NCBI GenBank assembly: GCA_021805725.1
Contig: JAJZEH010000010.1
Coordinates: forward strand, 1-20,892
DNA length: 20,892 nt
Reading direction: 5' to 3'
From: Pseudomonadota bacterium
GTDB taxonomy: Bacteria; Pseudomonadota; Gammaproteobacteria; Burkholderiales; Ferrovaceae
Shown here: one piece after another, positions 7,371 through 15,258 of the stretch
How the letters are laid out: every line of letters begins with the position of its first letter
Numbering within the stretch: position 1 is the first letter of the stretch
Translations under genes and position numbers: made by a program
Notes under the pieces: model-generated
The model's database searches: none
What the model saw: the letters and a program-made list of their open reading frames with translations, nothing else
What the model was told of the DNA's origin: nothing

Positions 7371-8744
7371 TCAGGGCAGGGTTGGAATCAGCATCTCGAT
7401 GCGTAGTCCCCGGGTTTTGCGATTGATGGCGCGGATGCTGCCCCCGTGCGCCTTGATTGCGCGGTAGGCAATGGCAAGGCCAAGGCCGTAGCCGTCAGTA
7501 CGCATTTCAGTGGAGCTGCCTCGATAAAATGGCTCGAATATCAAGTCCAGCTCGGTTTCAGGTACGCCGGGCCCTTCGTCGAGGATGGCAATTCCAAGGG
7601 CGCAAATCCCGGGGTCCTCCCACAATTCGATGATGATGCTTGAATTGATGGGCGCATACTTCACGGCGTTGCGGACCACGTTTTCTATGGCGTGGTGCAG
7701 CAACTCGATATTGCCCTGGATTGCGGCATGACACTGGCCAGTCACCTCAACCGCTTTTCCCTGCGCCTTGGCTTCAAAACGGGCATCGGTCACGATATCC
7801 TCCAGCAATTCGCTGAAATTCGCGGTCTGTTGCATCGAACCGGTTACACCAGCTTCCAGCTTGGATAACGTGAGCAACTCGCCCACCAGGCGATCCATGC
7901 GGACACATTCTCGTTCAATACGCTCCATTGAGGATTCCAGGTTGCCTGGATGTTGGCGAAGCAGGCCAATGGCAGCCTGGAGCCTCGCCAGGGGAGAACG
8001 GAGCTCGTGAGAAATGTCATGGAGCAGGCGGCGCTGGGATTCTATCAATCCGCGCAACTTGCCCGCCATGTGGTCGAAATCGCGCCCCAGGTCGGCGAGA
8101 TCATCACGGCGCTTTCCCATGATGGAAATCAGGCTGACATTGAGGTTGCCGGCAGCCGCAGATTCAAATGCGGAGCGTAGATTGCGTATCGGTTTTGAGA
8201 AATACCATGCCAGCAAGGAGGCAAAAATCAGGCTTGCGAGGGTTGCCGTCACGACCGGAACCACAGGAAACAAATGTACCTGCGGGCGCTGGGGAAAGCC
8301 GCTTGCATTCGAGCCAAATCGATTCAGAAAAAATCCGTTGGAGGAACCTGTGGTTTCCGGGACAAAGAGAGTGTATGTGTGCCCTGAGGCCGAAACCTGT
8401 CGAATGGTTTGTGGGGGCGGGCCATTTTTAATGGCGAGTAGCATGGTTTCGACCGTTGCACCATCAACCGGGCGATCGAGAATATCGTGACCCTCCTCGT
8501 CCACGACGTAGACTGGGTGGCGACTCCCGGTATTAATCAGGTTTTTCAACGCTGCCGCTCCGCCGTATTGTAGGGTGGACGCGGCTGCCTCGACGAAATA
8601 GCTGGCTGGCCTGCTGGTATCCACGCCGCTCAAATTCCGGCTTTCATTGTGGCGTATCAACCAGATGGCGCTGCCGACTCCCCAGATGGTTGTGAGTTGG
8701 GCCAGCCAGATGAAAATGAAAAATTTCCAGAAGAGTCGCCCCAC
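7371..8744 (-). CDS. CpxA-type sensor histidine kinase
   Basis: A 457-residue membrane kinase. Order: first membrane helix (about 8-29), a periplasmic domain of about 130 residues, second membrane helix (about 160-182), HAMP region (182-235), dimerisation/phosphoacceptor domain with HDISHELRSPLARLQ (phosphoacceptor His246), and the ATPase domain with N box ENVVRNAVKYAP (354-365), G1 box DEGPGVP (389-395) and G2 box DGYGLGLAI (417-425). The H-box style (HELRSPL with RLQAA) and the partner regulator both point to the CpxA/RstB-like subgroup. It starts at a GTG with AGGA 5 nt upstream, only 9 nt after the stop of the regulator gene. The signal it senses cannot be read from the sequence; CpxA relatives respond to envelope stress. 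Confidence 0.93.
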   Translation of the reverse strand: MGRLFWKFFIFIWLAQLTTIWGVGSAIWLIRHNESRNLSGVDTSRPASYFVEAAASTLQYGGAAALKNLINTGSRHPVYVVDEEGHDILDRPVDGATVETMLLAIKNGPPPQTIRQVSASGHTYTLFVPETTGSSNGFFLNRFGSNASGFPQRPQVHLFPVVPVVTATLASLIFASLLAWYFSKPIRNLRSAFESAAAGNLNVSLISIMGKRRDDLADLGRDFDHMAGKLRGLIESQRRLLHDISHELRSPLARLQAAIGLLRQHPGNLESSMERIERECVRMDRLVGELLTLSKLEAGVTGSMQQTANFSELLEDIVTDARFEAKAQGKAVEVTGQCHAAIQGNIELLHHAIENVVRNAVKYAPINSSIIIELWEDPGICALGIAILDEGPGVPETELDLIFEPFYRGSSTEMRTDGYGLGLAIAYRAIKAHGGSIRAINRKTRGLRIEMLIPTLP

Positions 8745-8753
8745 GCCTGTCCT

Positions 8754-9479
8754 TTAACCCTTGATGAACCTGTAACCTTGCCGATAGTCGGTATAAATGT
8801 AAGATCGTCCATCTGCCAGTGTTCCGAGTTTGTTCCGGATTTTACTCATGTGAACATCGATGCTGCGGTCGAATCGTGCCAGTGGTCGCCCCAATCCCCG
8901 CTCCGACAGGCTTTTTTTGCTGACTGACTGGCCCGCGTGGCGAACCAGAATCTCGAGAAGGTTGAATTCGGTACTGGTCAGTTGCAGGGCAACGCCATGA
9001 CACTCGGCACGTCGTTGCAAGGGCCACATTCTTAGTTCGCCGACTTCAAGATATTGCGATGATCCGCCATGAAGCGAGGCAACTTGCGTTCGGCGCAGGA
9101 TTGCCCTGATGCGCGCAGTGAGTTCGCGCGGTGAGCAAGGCTTTGCCACGTAGTCATCGGCACCCAGCTCGAGGCCAATGATCCGATCAGTGTCGTCTCC
9201 GCGTGCAGTCAGCATGAGGATGGGGACCGGGCTTTTCATGCGAATGCGTCGTAATGTCTCCATGCCATTCAAGCGGGGCATCATGACGTCCAGGACGACG
9301 ATGCCGTAGTCGCCCGACATCACTGCGCTCAGTCCCTGCTCGCCATCATGGGCCACGGTAACCGTGATGCCTTCCCGTTCAAGGTACTCCTTGAGCATTT
9401 CGACCAATTCGACGTCGTCGTCAATCAATAACACTTTCAATTTAGCCTCTGCCGCTTCAGTTATTACGAGTGAAATCAT
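8754..9479 (-). CDS. CpxR-type response regulator
   Basis: An OmpR/PhoB-family regulator of 241 residues from the ATG used here. Receiver domain: acidic pocket IDDD (20-22 as Asp residues), phosphoacceptor Asp64 (VVLDVMMP), Thr in LMLTARG, and Lys113 in ADDYVAKP. The winged-helix DNA-binding domain occupies the last 95 residues; the stretch FDRSIDVHMSKIRNKLG matches the CpxR recognition-helix region. Start choice is uncertain: ATG 9479 and a TTG at 9491 have no clear ribosome binding site, while a TTG at 9440 has AGAGG 5 nt upstream and would start the protein with the usual MKVLLIDDD. It is cotranscribed with the kinase. An exact CpxR box lies 41 nt upstream of the ATG, which implies autoregulation. 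Confidence 0.93.
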   Translation of the reverse strand: MISLVITEAAEAKLKVLLIDDDVELVEMLKEYLEREGITVTVAHDGEQGLSAVMSGDYGIVVLDVMMPRLNGMETLRRIRMKSPVPILMLTARGDDTDRIIGLELGADDYVAKPCSPRELTARIRAILRRTQVASLHGGSSQYLEVGELRMWPLQRRAECHGVALQLTSTEFNLLEILVRHAGQSVSKKSLSERGLGRPLARFDRSIDVHMSKIRNKLGTLADGRSYIYTDYRQGYRFIKG

Positions 9480-9519
9480 AATTGGGCGCAAAGCCGTTCA
9501 ATCGCAAAAGCCCATCGCT

Positions 9520-9534
9520 TTTACAACTTTTTAC
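9520..9534 (-). promoter_or_regulatory. CpxR box (exact GTAAA-N5-GTAAA)
   Basis: On the minus strand the text is GTAAA AAGTT GTAAA, a perfect match to the CpxR consensus GTAAA-N5-GTAAA. It lies 41 nt upstream of the regulator ATG, in the divergent region shared with the DsrE-like gene. A degenerate second copy (TTTAC-N5-TTAAC on the plus strand) is at 9572-9586. Confidence 0.7.
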
Positions 9535-9557
9535 GGTCATTCCCATTTGCCAAGGAA

Positions 9558-9570
9558 GTGAAAGTTTCAC
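9558..9570. promoter_or_regulatory. Palindrome GTGAAA-G-TTTCAC, candidate operator
   Basis: A perfect 6-1-6 inverted repeat between the two CpxR-like boxes in the divergent intergenic region. The same pattern GTGAAANTNTCAC recurs at 11267-11279 upstream of the repeat-protein gene. The binding protein is unknown. Confidence 0.4.
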
Positions 9571-9724
9571 ATTTACATTTATTAACCGCCTGTTAACGGC
9601 ACTTAACCTGCGTTATGACACTATGGTATGAGGTAAACAATGAGCCGAATTTCCGGCGGACGGAAACGCCTTGCCTCGAGGCTGATGGGCTCGTTACATC
9701 AAAAACACTTCGGAGAATATGACC

Positions 9725-10204
9725 ATGACATCCTTCATCAGAGTGATCCTCCTGTCGCTTGCGTTGGGCTCCCCCTTTGCCAGTGCATTCGATGGCTGGC
9801 CCGGTGACCAAAGCATCACCCGTAAGACACCAGACGCGGTGGCGAAGGCAGACGAAAATTCGCCAATCCATGCCGTCTTTCAAGTCAGTGACAGTAACCC
9901 GGATAGCTGGAAGGTCACGCTAGGTAGCGCAATCGAAACGATAAAGGCCCTTGGTGATAAAAAGGCCAGGATTGAAATCGTGGCTTTTGGGCCGGGCGTG
10001 GACGGGCTCAAGCGAGGTTCGGAATGGACGGCAGCGGTCAAACAGGCCCTTGATGCCGGGGTGGTCATCATGGTCAGCGAATCGGCAATGGCAGTGCTTC
10101 ATTACAAGCACGATGACATGTTGCCCAACCTTAAGTACGTTCCGGTCGGCGCGGTGGAAATTCTCAAGAAGCAAAAAATGGGTTACCTCTACCTGCGGCC
10201 GTGA
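9725..10204 (+). CDS. DsrE/DsrF-like exported protein without cysteine
   Basis: A protein of 159 residues from the ATG at 9725, which has GGAG 9 nt upstream; the ATG at 9719 is only 3 nt from it. It has a clear signal peptide (about 20 residues, ending ASA). The mature part has the DsrE-like alpha/beta layout: HAVFQVSD strand, an amphipathic helix with ETIKALGDK, the strand IEIVAFGPGVDGL, a helix-strand with LDAGVVIMVSESAMAVL, and the ending LPNLKYVPVGAVEILKKQKMGYLYLRP, which matches the family's usual VVPAGVVRLVELQEQGYAYI-type tail. DsrE family members handle sulfur through a conserved Cys at the position occupied here by SESAM; this protein has no Cys at all, so sulfur transfer by that residue is excluded. 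It is divergent from the Cpx-type pair and likely under the same intergenic control. Function unknown. Confidence 0.85.
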   Translation: MTSFIRVILLSLALGSPFASAFDGWPGDQSITRKTPDAVAKADENSPIHAVFQVSDSNPDSWKVTLGSAIETIKALGDKKARIEIVAFGPGVDGLKRGSEWTAAVKQALDAGVVIMVSESAMAVLHYKHDDMLPNLKYVPVGAVEILKKQKMGYLYLRP

Positions 10205-10217
10205 TGCCAGGCAGAAA

Positions 10218-10254
10218 AAAAGCTGCGGAGCCTTCCCTGGCTTCCGCAGCTTTT
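10218..10254. terminator. Bidirectional intrinsic terminator
   Basis: AAAAGCTGCGGAGCC (10218-10232) pairs with GGCTTCCGCAGCTTTT (10239-10254), a stem of about 15 bp with a one-base bulge and a 6-nt loop. It has A-runs on one side and T-runs on the other, so it can end transcription in both directions. It separates the convergent DsrE-like and repeat-protein genes. Confidence 0.9.
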
Positions 10255-10264
10255 CATGTGAAAA

Positions 10265-11224
10265 TCAGATCAGCGACAGCAGCGAAGCAGGGATTTCTGC
10301 AAGCTGTGCCTTGATTCCGACAAGGTCCACGGTGGCCCCCATCCCGTGCGCAATTTCAGTATAGGGCACTGAACTGCTGCCTTGATAGAACAGGGAGTAA
10401 TGGCTGTTTGTTCCCAGAGTAACGGTTTCCTGCACAAAACCCGGACTGATTTGGCTAAAGGCCACATTGCTGCCGGGAGTGATGGTGGTAACCACGCCGT
10501 TGCAGGACACTGCCTGGACTTGCGTCACGTTGCCGCTGGTGCCGATGGTGAATTCGGCTCGATCATCGGGGTTGACGGAAAGCAGGGTGGTTGCCGTGCC
10601 AGGCAGGACAATGGTGCTGGACTCGGAGGCGATTGCGTATAGGGTGGAGCCGGTGGGCTGCGTGAAGCTGGTGGTTTCAATGGTGTTGCCATGGATCGAT
10701 GTTTCCGTCACCGTTGTGCCGTTGACAGTAAAAAGCGTGGTCGGCGAAATGCGCTGGTTTTCTGTGACGCTGAAGGCGAAGTTGCTGAAAACTTCCTGCA
10801 TGGCGCTCACCTGCCCATTGGCGATGGTGAACGCATAACCATTCGTAAATCCGTTTGCAGGCGTGGTGGTTGGATTGGTGATGGTCGTGGTTTCCTGGGA
10901 CACCTGATAGAGGCTGGCATTCGTGGGTTCTGCCGAATACAGGATGGTTTCTGTCCTGGTGGCTCCGGCAAGCGTTTCCGTGATCGTGTTGGCGGAGGTG
11001 TTCAGGCTGAACGTGGCATTGGAAGGCAGGTTCAGGCTGAATGTTGAAGTCCCGAAAACCTGGTCCATGGCTGTGACTTGTCCACCCGTGATGGTGAATC
11101 CAAACCCCTGTGGCGTTACGCTCCCACCAAACCCGCCACATCTGTCTTGCAGCCCCGGCATTGACCACGATTGGCCATCGAAGTGATCATTGCCAAATTG
11201 TCCCAAAAATTCATCGTGTTCCAT
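10265..11224 (-). CDS. Unidentified protein with three beta-rich repeats
   Basis: A 319-residue protein that I do not recognise. The ATG at 11224 is fixed by an excellent AGGAGG 5 nt upstream. There is no signal peptide: it opens MEHDEFLGQFGNDHFDGQSW, acidic and aromatic. From residue 40 it consists of three related units of about 75-90 residues: FGFTITGGQVTAMDQVFG (41-58), YAFTIANGQVSAMQEVFS (130-147) and AEFTIGTSGNVTQVQAVS (223-240), each followed by Thr/Ser/Asn-rich alternating strands ending in a YxxxxE(T/S)(S/T)TI-like motif. It is poor in Lys and Cys (only two Cys). This looks like an extracellular beta-stacked protein. Without a signal peptide and with a hydrophobic C terminus (AEIPASLLSLI), type I secretion is possible but not shown; no ABC exporter is nearby. 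CpxR-like and palindromic sites lie upstream. Confidence 0.75.
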   Translation of the reverse strand: MEHDEFLGQFGNDHFDGQSWSMPGLQDRCGGFGGSVTPQGFGFTITGGQVTAMDQVFGTSTFSLNLPSNATFSLNTSANTITETLAGATRTETILYSAEPTNASLYQVSQETTTITNPTTTPANGFTNGYAFTIANGQVSAMQEVFSNFAFSVTENQRISPTTLFTVNGTTVTETSIHGNTIETTSFTQPTGSTLYAIASESSTIVLPGTATTLLSVNPDDRAEFTIGTSGNVTQVQAVSCNGVVTTITPGSNVAFSQISPGFVQETVTLGTNSHYSLFYQGSSSVPYTEIAHGMGATVDLVGIKAQLAEIPASLLSLI

Positions 11225-11266
11225 AGTCCCCTCCTGGAGCGTATTGAATGGCCTGGGTCGGCTCAT

Positions 11267-11279
11267 GTGAAATTGTCAC
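11267..11279. promoter_or_regulatory. Palindrome GTGAAATTGTCAC, candidate operator
   Basis: TGTGA-N5-TCACA (11266-11280) is a perfect inverted repeat about 42 nt upstream of the repeat-protein ATG. Its core GTGAAANTNTCAC matches the palindrome at 9558-9570 in 11 of 13 bases. It also resembles a CRP site with the spacer one base short. Confidence 0.4.
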
Positions 11280-11299
11280 ATATATTTCCAGGAAAAGAT

Positions 11300-11314
11300 G
11301 TAAAGAGGCGTTAA
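11300..11314 (+). promoter_or_regulatory. Degenerate CpxR-like box
   Basis: GTAAA-GAGGC-GTTAA (9 of 10 consensus bases with the correct 5-nt spacer), with another GTAAA at 11320-11324. It lies about 75 nt upstream of the repeat-protein start. Read on the minus strand, TTTACA (11304-11299) could also serve as a -35 element, so the assignment is uncertain. Confidence 0.35.
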
Positions 11315-11376
11315 AGTTGGTAAATCAGGGCAATGTGGCGCGCTGGCTTCTCCGGTGCCTCCAGCGAGGGGAGGTT

Positions 11377-14088
11377 TCAGGTGCTTTCGCGCGCCGCGAG
11401 CCAGGCCAGATAGTCCCCAATCGGCATGGGCCTGGCAAAGTGGTAGCCTTGCAGCGCTTCGATGCCCATGGTGTTGAGCAACTCCGCAGTGCTCGCATCT
11501 TCAACACCTTCGGCCACGCAGGCCAGATCCAGGGACTTTGCGATGGAGACGATGGCTTTGACCATGGCAAAGCCACCCTTGTCCTTGATGCGTTTCACAA
11601 AGGACATGTCGAGCTTGAGCTCGTCCGCAGGAATTTCATGCAATTGGGACAGCGAGGAGTAACCCACGCCAAAATCGTCCACCGAAATGCCAAAACCCAT
11701 GGCATCCAGTTCGACGATGCGTGTGCGGGCGTATTCCACGTCAGAAAGCGCAATGCCCTCCGTGATTTCCAGCATGACGCGGCGGGGCAGAATATGGGCC
11801 TGAACCACGTCGTCATGAAACTGCTGGGCAATGGTGCTGGAAAACAGCTGGCGCTTGGACAGGTTGACCGAGAGGTAATGGTGGCCGGGAAACTGGCCCA
11901 GTGCCCGTAATGCCTGCTGCCAAACCTGTTGCCCCACCTTGTCGATCATTCCCATGCTTTCTGCCATGGGAATGAATACCGACGGTGGAATCCAGCCTTG
12001 TTCGGGTTCTTCCCAGCGCGCCAGGGCTTCCGCGCCGACCACCTCGCCCGTGCTGGCAGACACGATGGGCTGCAGCCAGCATTGGATCTGGTTGTTGTTG
12101 ATGGCCTGCATCAGGCGGCTCTGGATGTAAAAGGAGTGGCGTCCCGTATCCTTGCCGGCAATGGCATTGAAAAACTGGATGCTGTTTCGCCCCTGGGCCT
12201 TGGCATAGAACATGGTGCGATCCGCCTGGGCCAGCAGTACCTCGCTGGTCCCCGCGTCGTCCGGGTACAGCGCAAATCCCCCACTGAAAGTATAGGGAAA
12301 GTCGACGCCGTCGATCGTGATGTATTCCTGTGACACCGACAACAATTTCTGGGCAATCTCCATGGCGTCGTGCAGGGAGCCCAGGTCGGGGCAGAGCACC
12401 ACAAATTCATCGCCCCCCCATCGCGACAGCGTATCGGTGCTGCGCAGTGCGGATTTGAGCCGTTGCGTGATTTCCTTGAGCATGCGGTCACCGATCTTGT
12501 GGCCAAAATTGTCATTCACCTGCTTGAAGTGATCGATGTCAATGAAGCCCAAAGCCACGCGCTGGTTGCTGCGGGCCGCACGTGCAATCGCCATTTCCAT
12601 GCGATCTTCCAGAAGGACGCGATTGGGCAAATCGGTCAGCGCATCGTGCAGGGCCATGTAATGGATCTGGCGCTCCTGCAGGTAGGTGCTGGTGATGTCG
12701 CGGATCACGCCGCGAATGCTCTCTACGGCGTCATCCCTGCGGGTGATGGCAAAGCGGCCTTCAACCCAGTAGTAGGCGTCGGGTTCGCTCGGCCGGCGCA
12801 TCCTGAAGCGCGTGATGACCTGTTCCTTCTGGCCGTGGGTCAGGGCGCTGACCTGCTCCAGCAGATCGGTGTTGTCTTCCGGATGAACCCAGCGGGTCAT
12901 GTTGCTTTCATCGAACTCGTCCATTCCTGTCATGGTCTTCCACGCTTCGGTGGCGCGAATCAGGCGGCCGTCCGGGTGGCATTCGATCACTGCATCCTGC
13001 AGCAGGTTGAGGGTCTGCAGATAGGCGCGTTGCTCGGCATCGCGCTCTGCAGCGATGGTCATCAAGGAAGACAGTTCCTGTGCCACCACGCTGATCTGGT
13101 CCTCCTTGTCGGCATCGGCGGTCTGGAGCAGTTGCAGCGCCTCTTTTTGCCCATTCTGGTAGGCCAGTGCCGCATCAGCCAAATGATCCAGCCTGGTGCC
13201 AAGGCGTCCCATCCAGCGTCCGATGACGGCAAACAGCAGTGCGCCAAAGAGCAGCGTGATGCCTACCGAAACCCCCAGCACCAGAGAAACGGGAAAGACG
13301 TTTTGTGCAGGGGCCTGGATAAAAAGCCTCAAGGGCGCGGCGCGCCCATCAGTAACCACGTTCTTTCCAAGGGCAAGGCCGCGTTCCAGGTAAATTGTGC
13401 CGTTTTCGGCGTAACTGACGTATGAGCCGGACGATGAACGCAGGGCGCCCAATGCCAGGGTCCCGGCAGAGCTCAACAGGGGCTTGCTTCCCAACAGGAT
13501 GAAGGTGGTGGTGTTTGGCAGGGTGATATGGCGCAGCATGGCGTTATCCCATGCCTTGAAGAAGAGGATGTTGAGATGGTGGTTTGCGGTTCGCGAAGTT
13601 TTCCGCACGATGCTGTAGAGGATGTCGCGCTCGTTGTCATAAAAGAGATTTTCATTGATCTTCAGCAACGCATTCTGAAAACTGGGGGCCTCGAACGCGT
13701 TCCAGAAATCAAACAGCACCTTGCCGCTTGCAGGGTCGGAGACGACGATGCCTTCAAAACCGATGTTGGCCCCCTGGGAAGTGAAAAAGGCCCTTAACCT
13801 GTCATTGCGTCCGGCTTCGTTCATGTCCAGCAGATCCGACCACTCGATGATCCCGAACAGGTGGCTGGCGTCATCTGCCCAGATGGTTTCCTGGCTTTCT
13901 ATGCGCAAGGCCAGATGGGATAGCGCGCTGGCCATCGCTGCCCGGTTGAATTTTTCTGTTTGATACTGGTAGGCCAGCACAATGGTGATGCTCATCACCA
14001 CCGAGAACAGGCCAAGCAGCATCAGCAATCGACGGGAAAATACCTGGCGTAGCGTGACGTGGCCTTGCGTTGTGAGCGGAGCGTTCAA
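11377..14088 (-). CDS. Membrane GGDEF/EAL protein with CHASE4-like and PAS domains
   Basis: A 903-residue cyclic-di-GMP enzyme. Order: membrane helix (21-40); a periplasmic domain of about 220 residues with CHASE4-like features (ETIWADDASHLFGIIEWSDLLDM); membrane helix (266-289); linker; PAS domain (about 355-465, followed by the RGVIRDIT PAC ending); GGDEF domain (about 478-640) with intact GGDEF at 558-562 and the inhibitory-site motif RSTD at 549-552; and an EAL domain (about 655-900). In the EAL domain, EAL (687-689), DDFGVGYSSL, the Lys of LKLDMSFVK and AEGVE are kept, while the usual ITES is ITEG. Both activities therefore look possible, and which dominates cannot be read from sequence. 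It starts at TTG, 6 nt after the binding-protein stop codon, so the two are co-transcribed and the periplasmic domain may respond to that protein. Confidence 0.93.
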   Translation of the reverse strand: MNAPLTTQGHVTLRQVFSRRLLMLLGLFSVVMSITIVLAYQYQTEKFNRAAMASALSHLALRIESQETIWADDASHLFGIIEWSDLLDMNEAGRNDRLRAFFTSQGANIGFEGIVVSDPASGKVLFDFWNAFEAPSFQNALLKINENLFYDNERDILYSIVRKTSRTANHHLNILFFKAWDNAMLRHITLPNTTTFILLGSKPLLSSAGTLALGALRSSSGSYVSYAENGTIYLERGLALGKNVVTDGRAAPLRLFIQAPAQNVFPVSLVLGVSVGITLLFGALLFAVIGRWMGRLGTRLDHLADAALAYQNGQKEALQLLQTADADKEDQISVVAQELSSLMTIAAERDAEQRAYLQTLNLLQDAVIECHPDGRLIRATEAWKTMTGMDEFDESNMTRWVHPEDNTDLLEQVSALTHGQKEQVITRFRMRRPSEPDAYYWVEGRFAITRRDDAVESIRGVIRDITSTYLQERQIHYMALHDALTDLPNRVLLEDRMEMAIARAARSNQRVALGFIDIDHFKQVNDNFGHKIGDRMLKEITQRLKSALRSTDTLSRWGGDEFVVLCPDLGSLHDAMEIAQKLLSVSQEYITIDGVDFPYTFSGGFALYPDDAGTSEVLLAQADRTMFYAKAQGRNSIQFFNAIAGKDTGRHSFYIQSRLMQAINNNQIQCWLQPIVSASTGEVVGAEALARWEEPEQGWIPPSVFIPMAESMGMIDKVGQQVWQQALRALGQFPGHHYLSVNLSKRQLFSSTIAQQFHDDVVQAHILPRRVMLEITEGIALSDVEYARTRIVELDAMGFGISVDDFGVGYSSLSQLHEIPADELKLDMSFVKRIKDKGGFAMVKAIVSIAKSLDLACVAEGVEDASTAELLNTMGIEALQGYHFARPMPIGDYLAWLAAREST

Positions 14089-14094
14089 GCGGAT

Positions 14095-15105
14095 CTAGTT
14101 TCCAGTGGCATCAAGGACAAAGTTTGAAAAATGCAATTCCAGTTCCGACGGGTCGGTTGCCGTCTGGTGGAAAAGAAGTTCCGTTTTGGCTACGGCTTGC
14201 CTGTCCCAGGAAACCTGTTTGGGATACATGCCCTGGTTGCGCTGCAGGATTTCTGCCAGTGCCTTGGCGTCTACGTTTTTGAAGCCGGGCTGTCCGGAAA
14301 GCTTGGTCACGATATCCCGGGCGGAATGCTGGGCGATCCATTGCAGGCTGTGATTGAGCATCCTTTGCACCTTTTTTACGGTATCAGGATATTTGTCGTA
14401 CACGTCTTCCCGTGTGGCCAGTGCGGCATGGACGATGGAGCCACCGAACATGGCGTCGCTGCGCTCGGGGGAGTACAGATCGGCCAGCTCTACTGCAACG
14501 CCCTGCGCCACCAACTCCGAGGCAAAGGGTTCATCCGCCATGAGTGCATCCACAGTGCCGCTGGTGAGGGCTGCGGTTTGTGCGGCACGATCCTGTCCGG
14601 CAGAAATGAATCGGACCTCACCCGGGGACAGACCCTCCCGATTCAGCAGGAACTCCGCAACCATTTGGCCCATGGGTCGCTGCCTTTCCACGCTCGCACC
14701 CGTTCCAATGCGTCGGCCCTTGAGCTGCCTGAGGGAAGGGACCTTGTGTTTAAGGTCGGAGCGCAGCAGGATGGAATACATGGCAGATTGGCTGAGCTGG
14801 CCGATGGCAACGATGGGTCGGCCTTCGGCTCGCGCTGCGGCGATTGCGGGCAGGCCGACGGCAAGGAAATCGCTGTTGTTGGTCATGAGGTCCCGCGTTG
14901 CCATGGGGCCCCCCGAAAAATAGCGGAGCTTCAATTCCAGACCTTCGGCATGGTCGGCATTGATGGCCTTGGCCAGGTAGAGGGGCAGGTAGGAGAGGGA
15001 ACCCGGACCGGGGACGGCAAGCACTACCGTTTCGGCACGGACGAGAGTACAGAACGTCAAGCCGAGCATGACTGCAGCGCAGAAAAGTGCTTTGTTATTT
15101 TTCAA
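14095..15105 (-). CDS. Periplasmic substrate-binding protein (NMT1/SsuA-like)
   Basis: A 336-residue exported binding protein with a signal peptide (1-24, ending VRA) and the NMT1/THI5/SsuA-like fold: the opening strand [22 protein letters not shown], then [49 protein letters not shown], and the second lobe with [23 protein letters not shown]. Relatives bind taurine, alkanesulfonates, nitrate or pyrimidines for ABC importers. No permease or ATPase gene is next to it. Instead it is 6 nt ahead of the GGDEF/EAL protein, which suggests a sensory rather than a transport role. The start is TTG at 15105, supported by AGGAGG 7 nt upstream. An 11-nt match to the queD/queE palindrome arm at 14624-14634 encodes the natural GLSP of this family and is probably coincidence. 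Confidence 0.88.
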   Translation of the reverse strand: MKNNKALFCAAVMLGLTFCTLVRAETVVLAVPGPGSLSYLPLYLAKAINADHAEGLELKLRYFSGGPMATRDLMTNNSDFLAVGLPAIAAARAEGRPIVAIGQLSQSAMYSILLRSDLKHKVPSLRQLKGRRIGTGASVERQRPMGQMVAEFLLNREGLSPGEVRFISAGQDRAAQTAALTSGTVDALMADEPFASELVAQGVAVELADLYSPERSDAMFGGSIVHAALATREDVYDKYPDTVKKVQRMLNHSLQWIAQHSARDIVTKLSGQPGFKNVDAKALAEILQRNQGMYPKQVSWDRQAVAKTELLFHQTATDPSELELHFSNFVLDATGN

Positions 15106-15258
15106 GCTCCTGCCTCCTGTGATGCCACGGTATCATCTGCCGAAGGATGCCGACAAGGGGCGGTGCCAAGCGTGCCACAGGCGGTTTGTCGTGCCAGTTC
15201 GGGCTGCGATGCGTTATATTTGCGTTTCAACCCGATCAGAAACTGGCCTTCCGCCGTG

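Noticed and set aside
9640..9810. Small plus-strand frame starting at 9640 with GAGG 6 nt upstream, overlapping the DsrE-like gene
   Set aside because: It overlaps the signal peptide of the real gene in another frame and its translation is unremarkable; a regulatory leader peptide cannot be excluded but is unsupported.
12370..13425. Plus-strand reading frame of 351 codons opposite the GGDEF/EAL gene
   Set aside because: Antisense shadow created by GC-rich codon use; no family features and no ribosome binding site.
14624..14635. GGGGACAGACCC inside the binding-protein gene, matching the que palindrome arm
   Set aside because: There is no second arm, and the encoded GLSP is natural in this protein family at that place, so codon coincidence is the simpler explanation.
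14131..15258. In-frame upstream extension of queC giving a 612-residue protein
   Set aside because: The extension runs antisense through the binding-protein gene; QueC is complete from 15259 with the normal N terminus.
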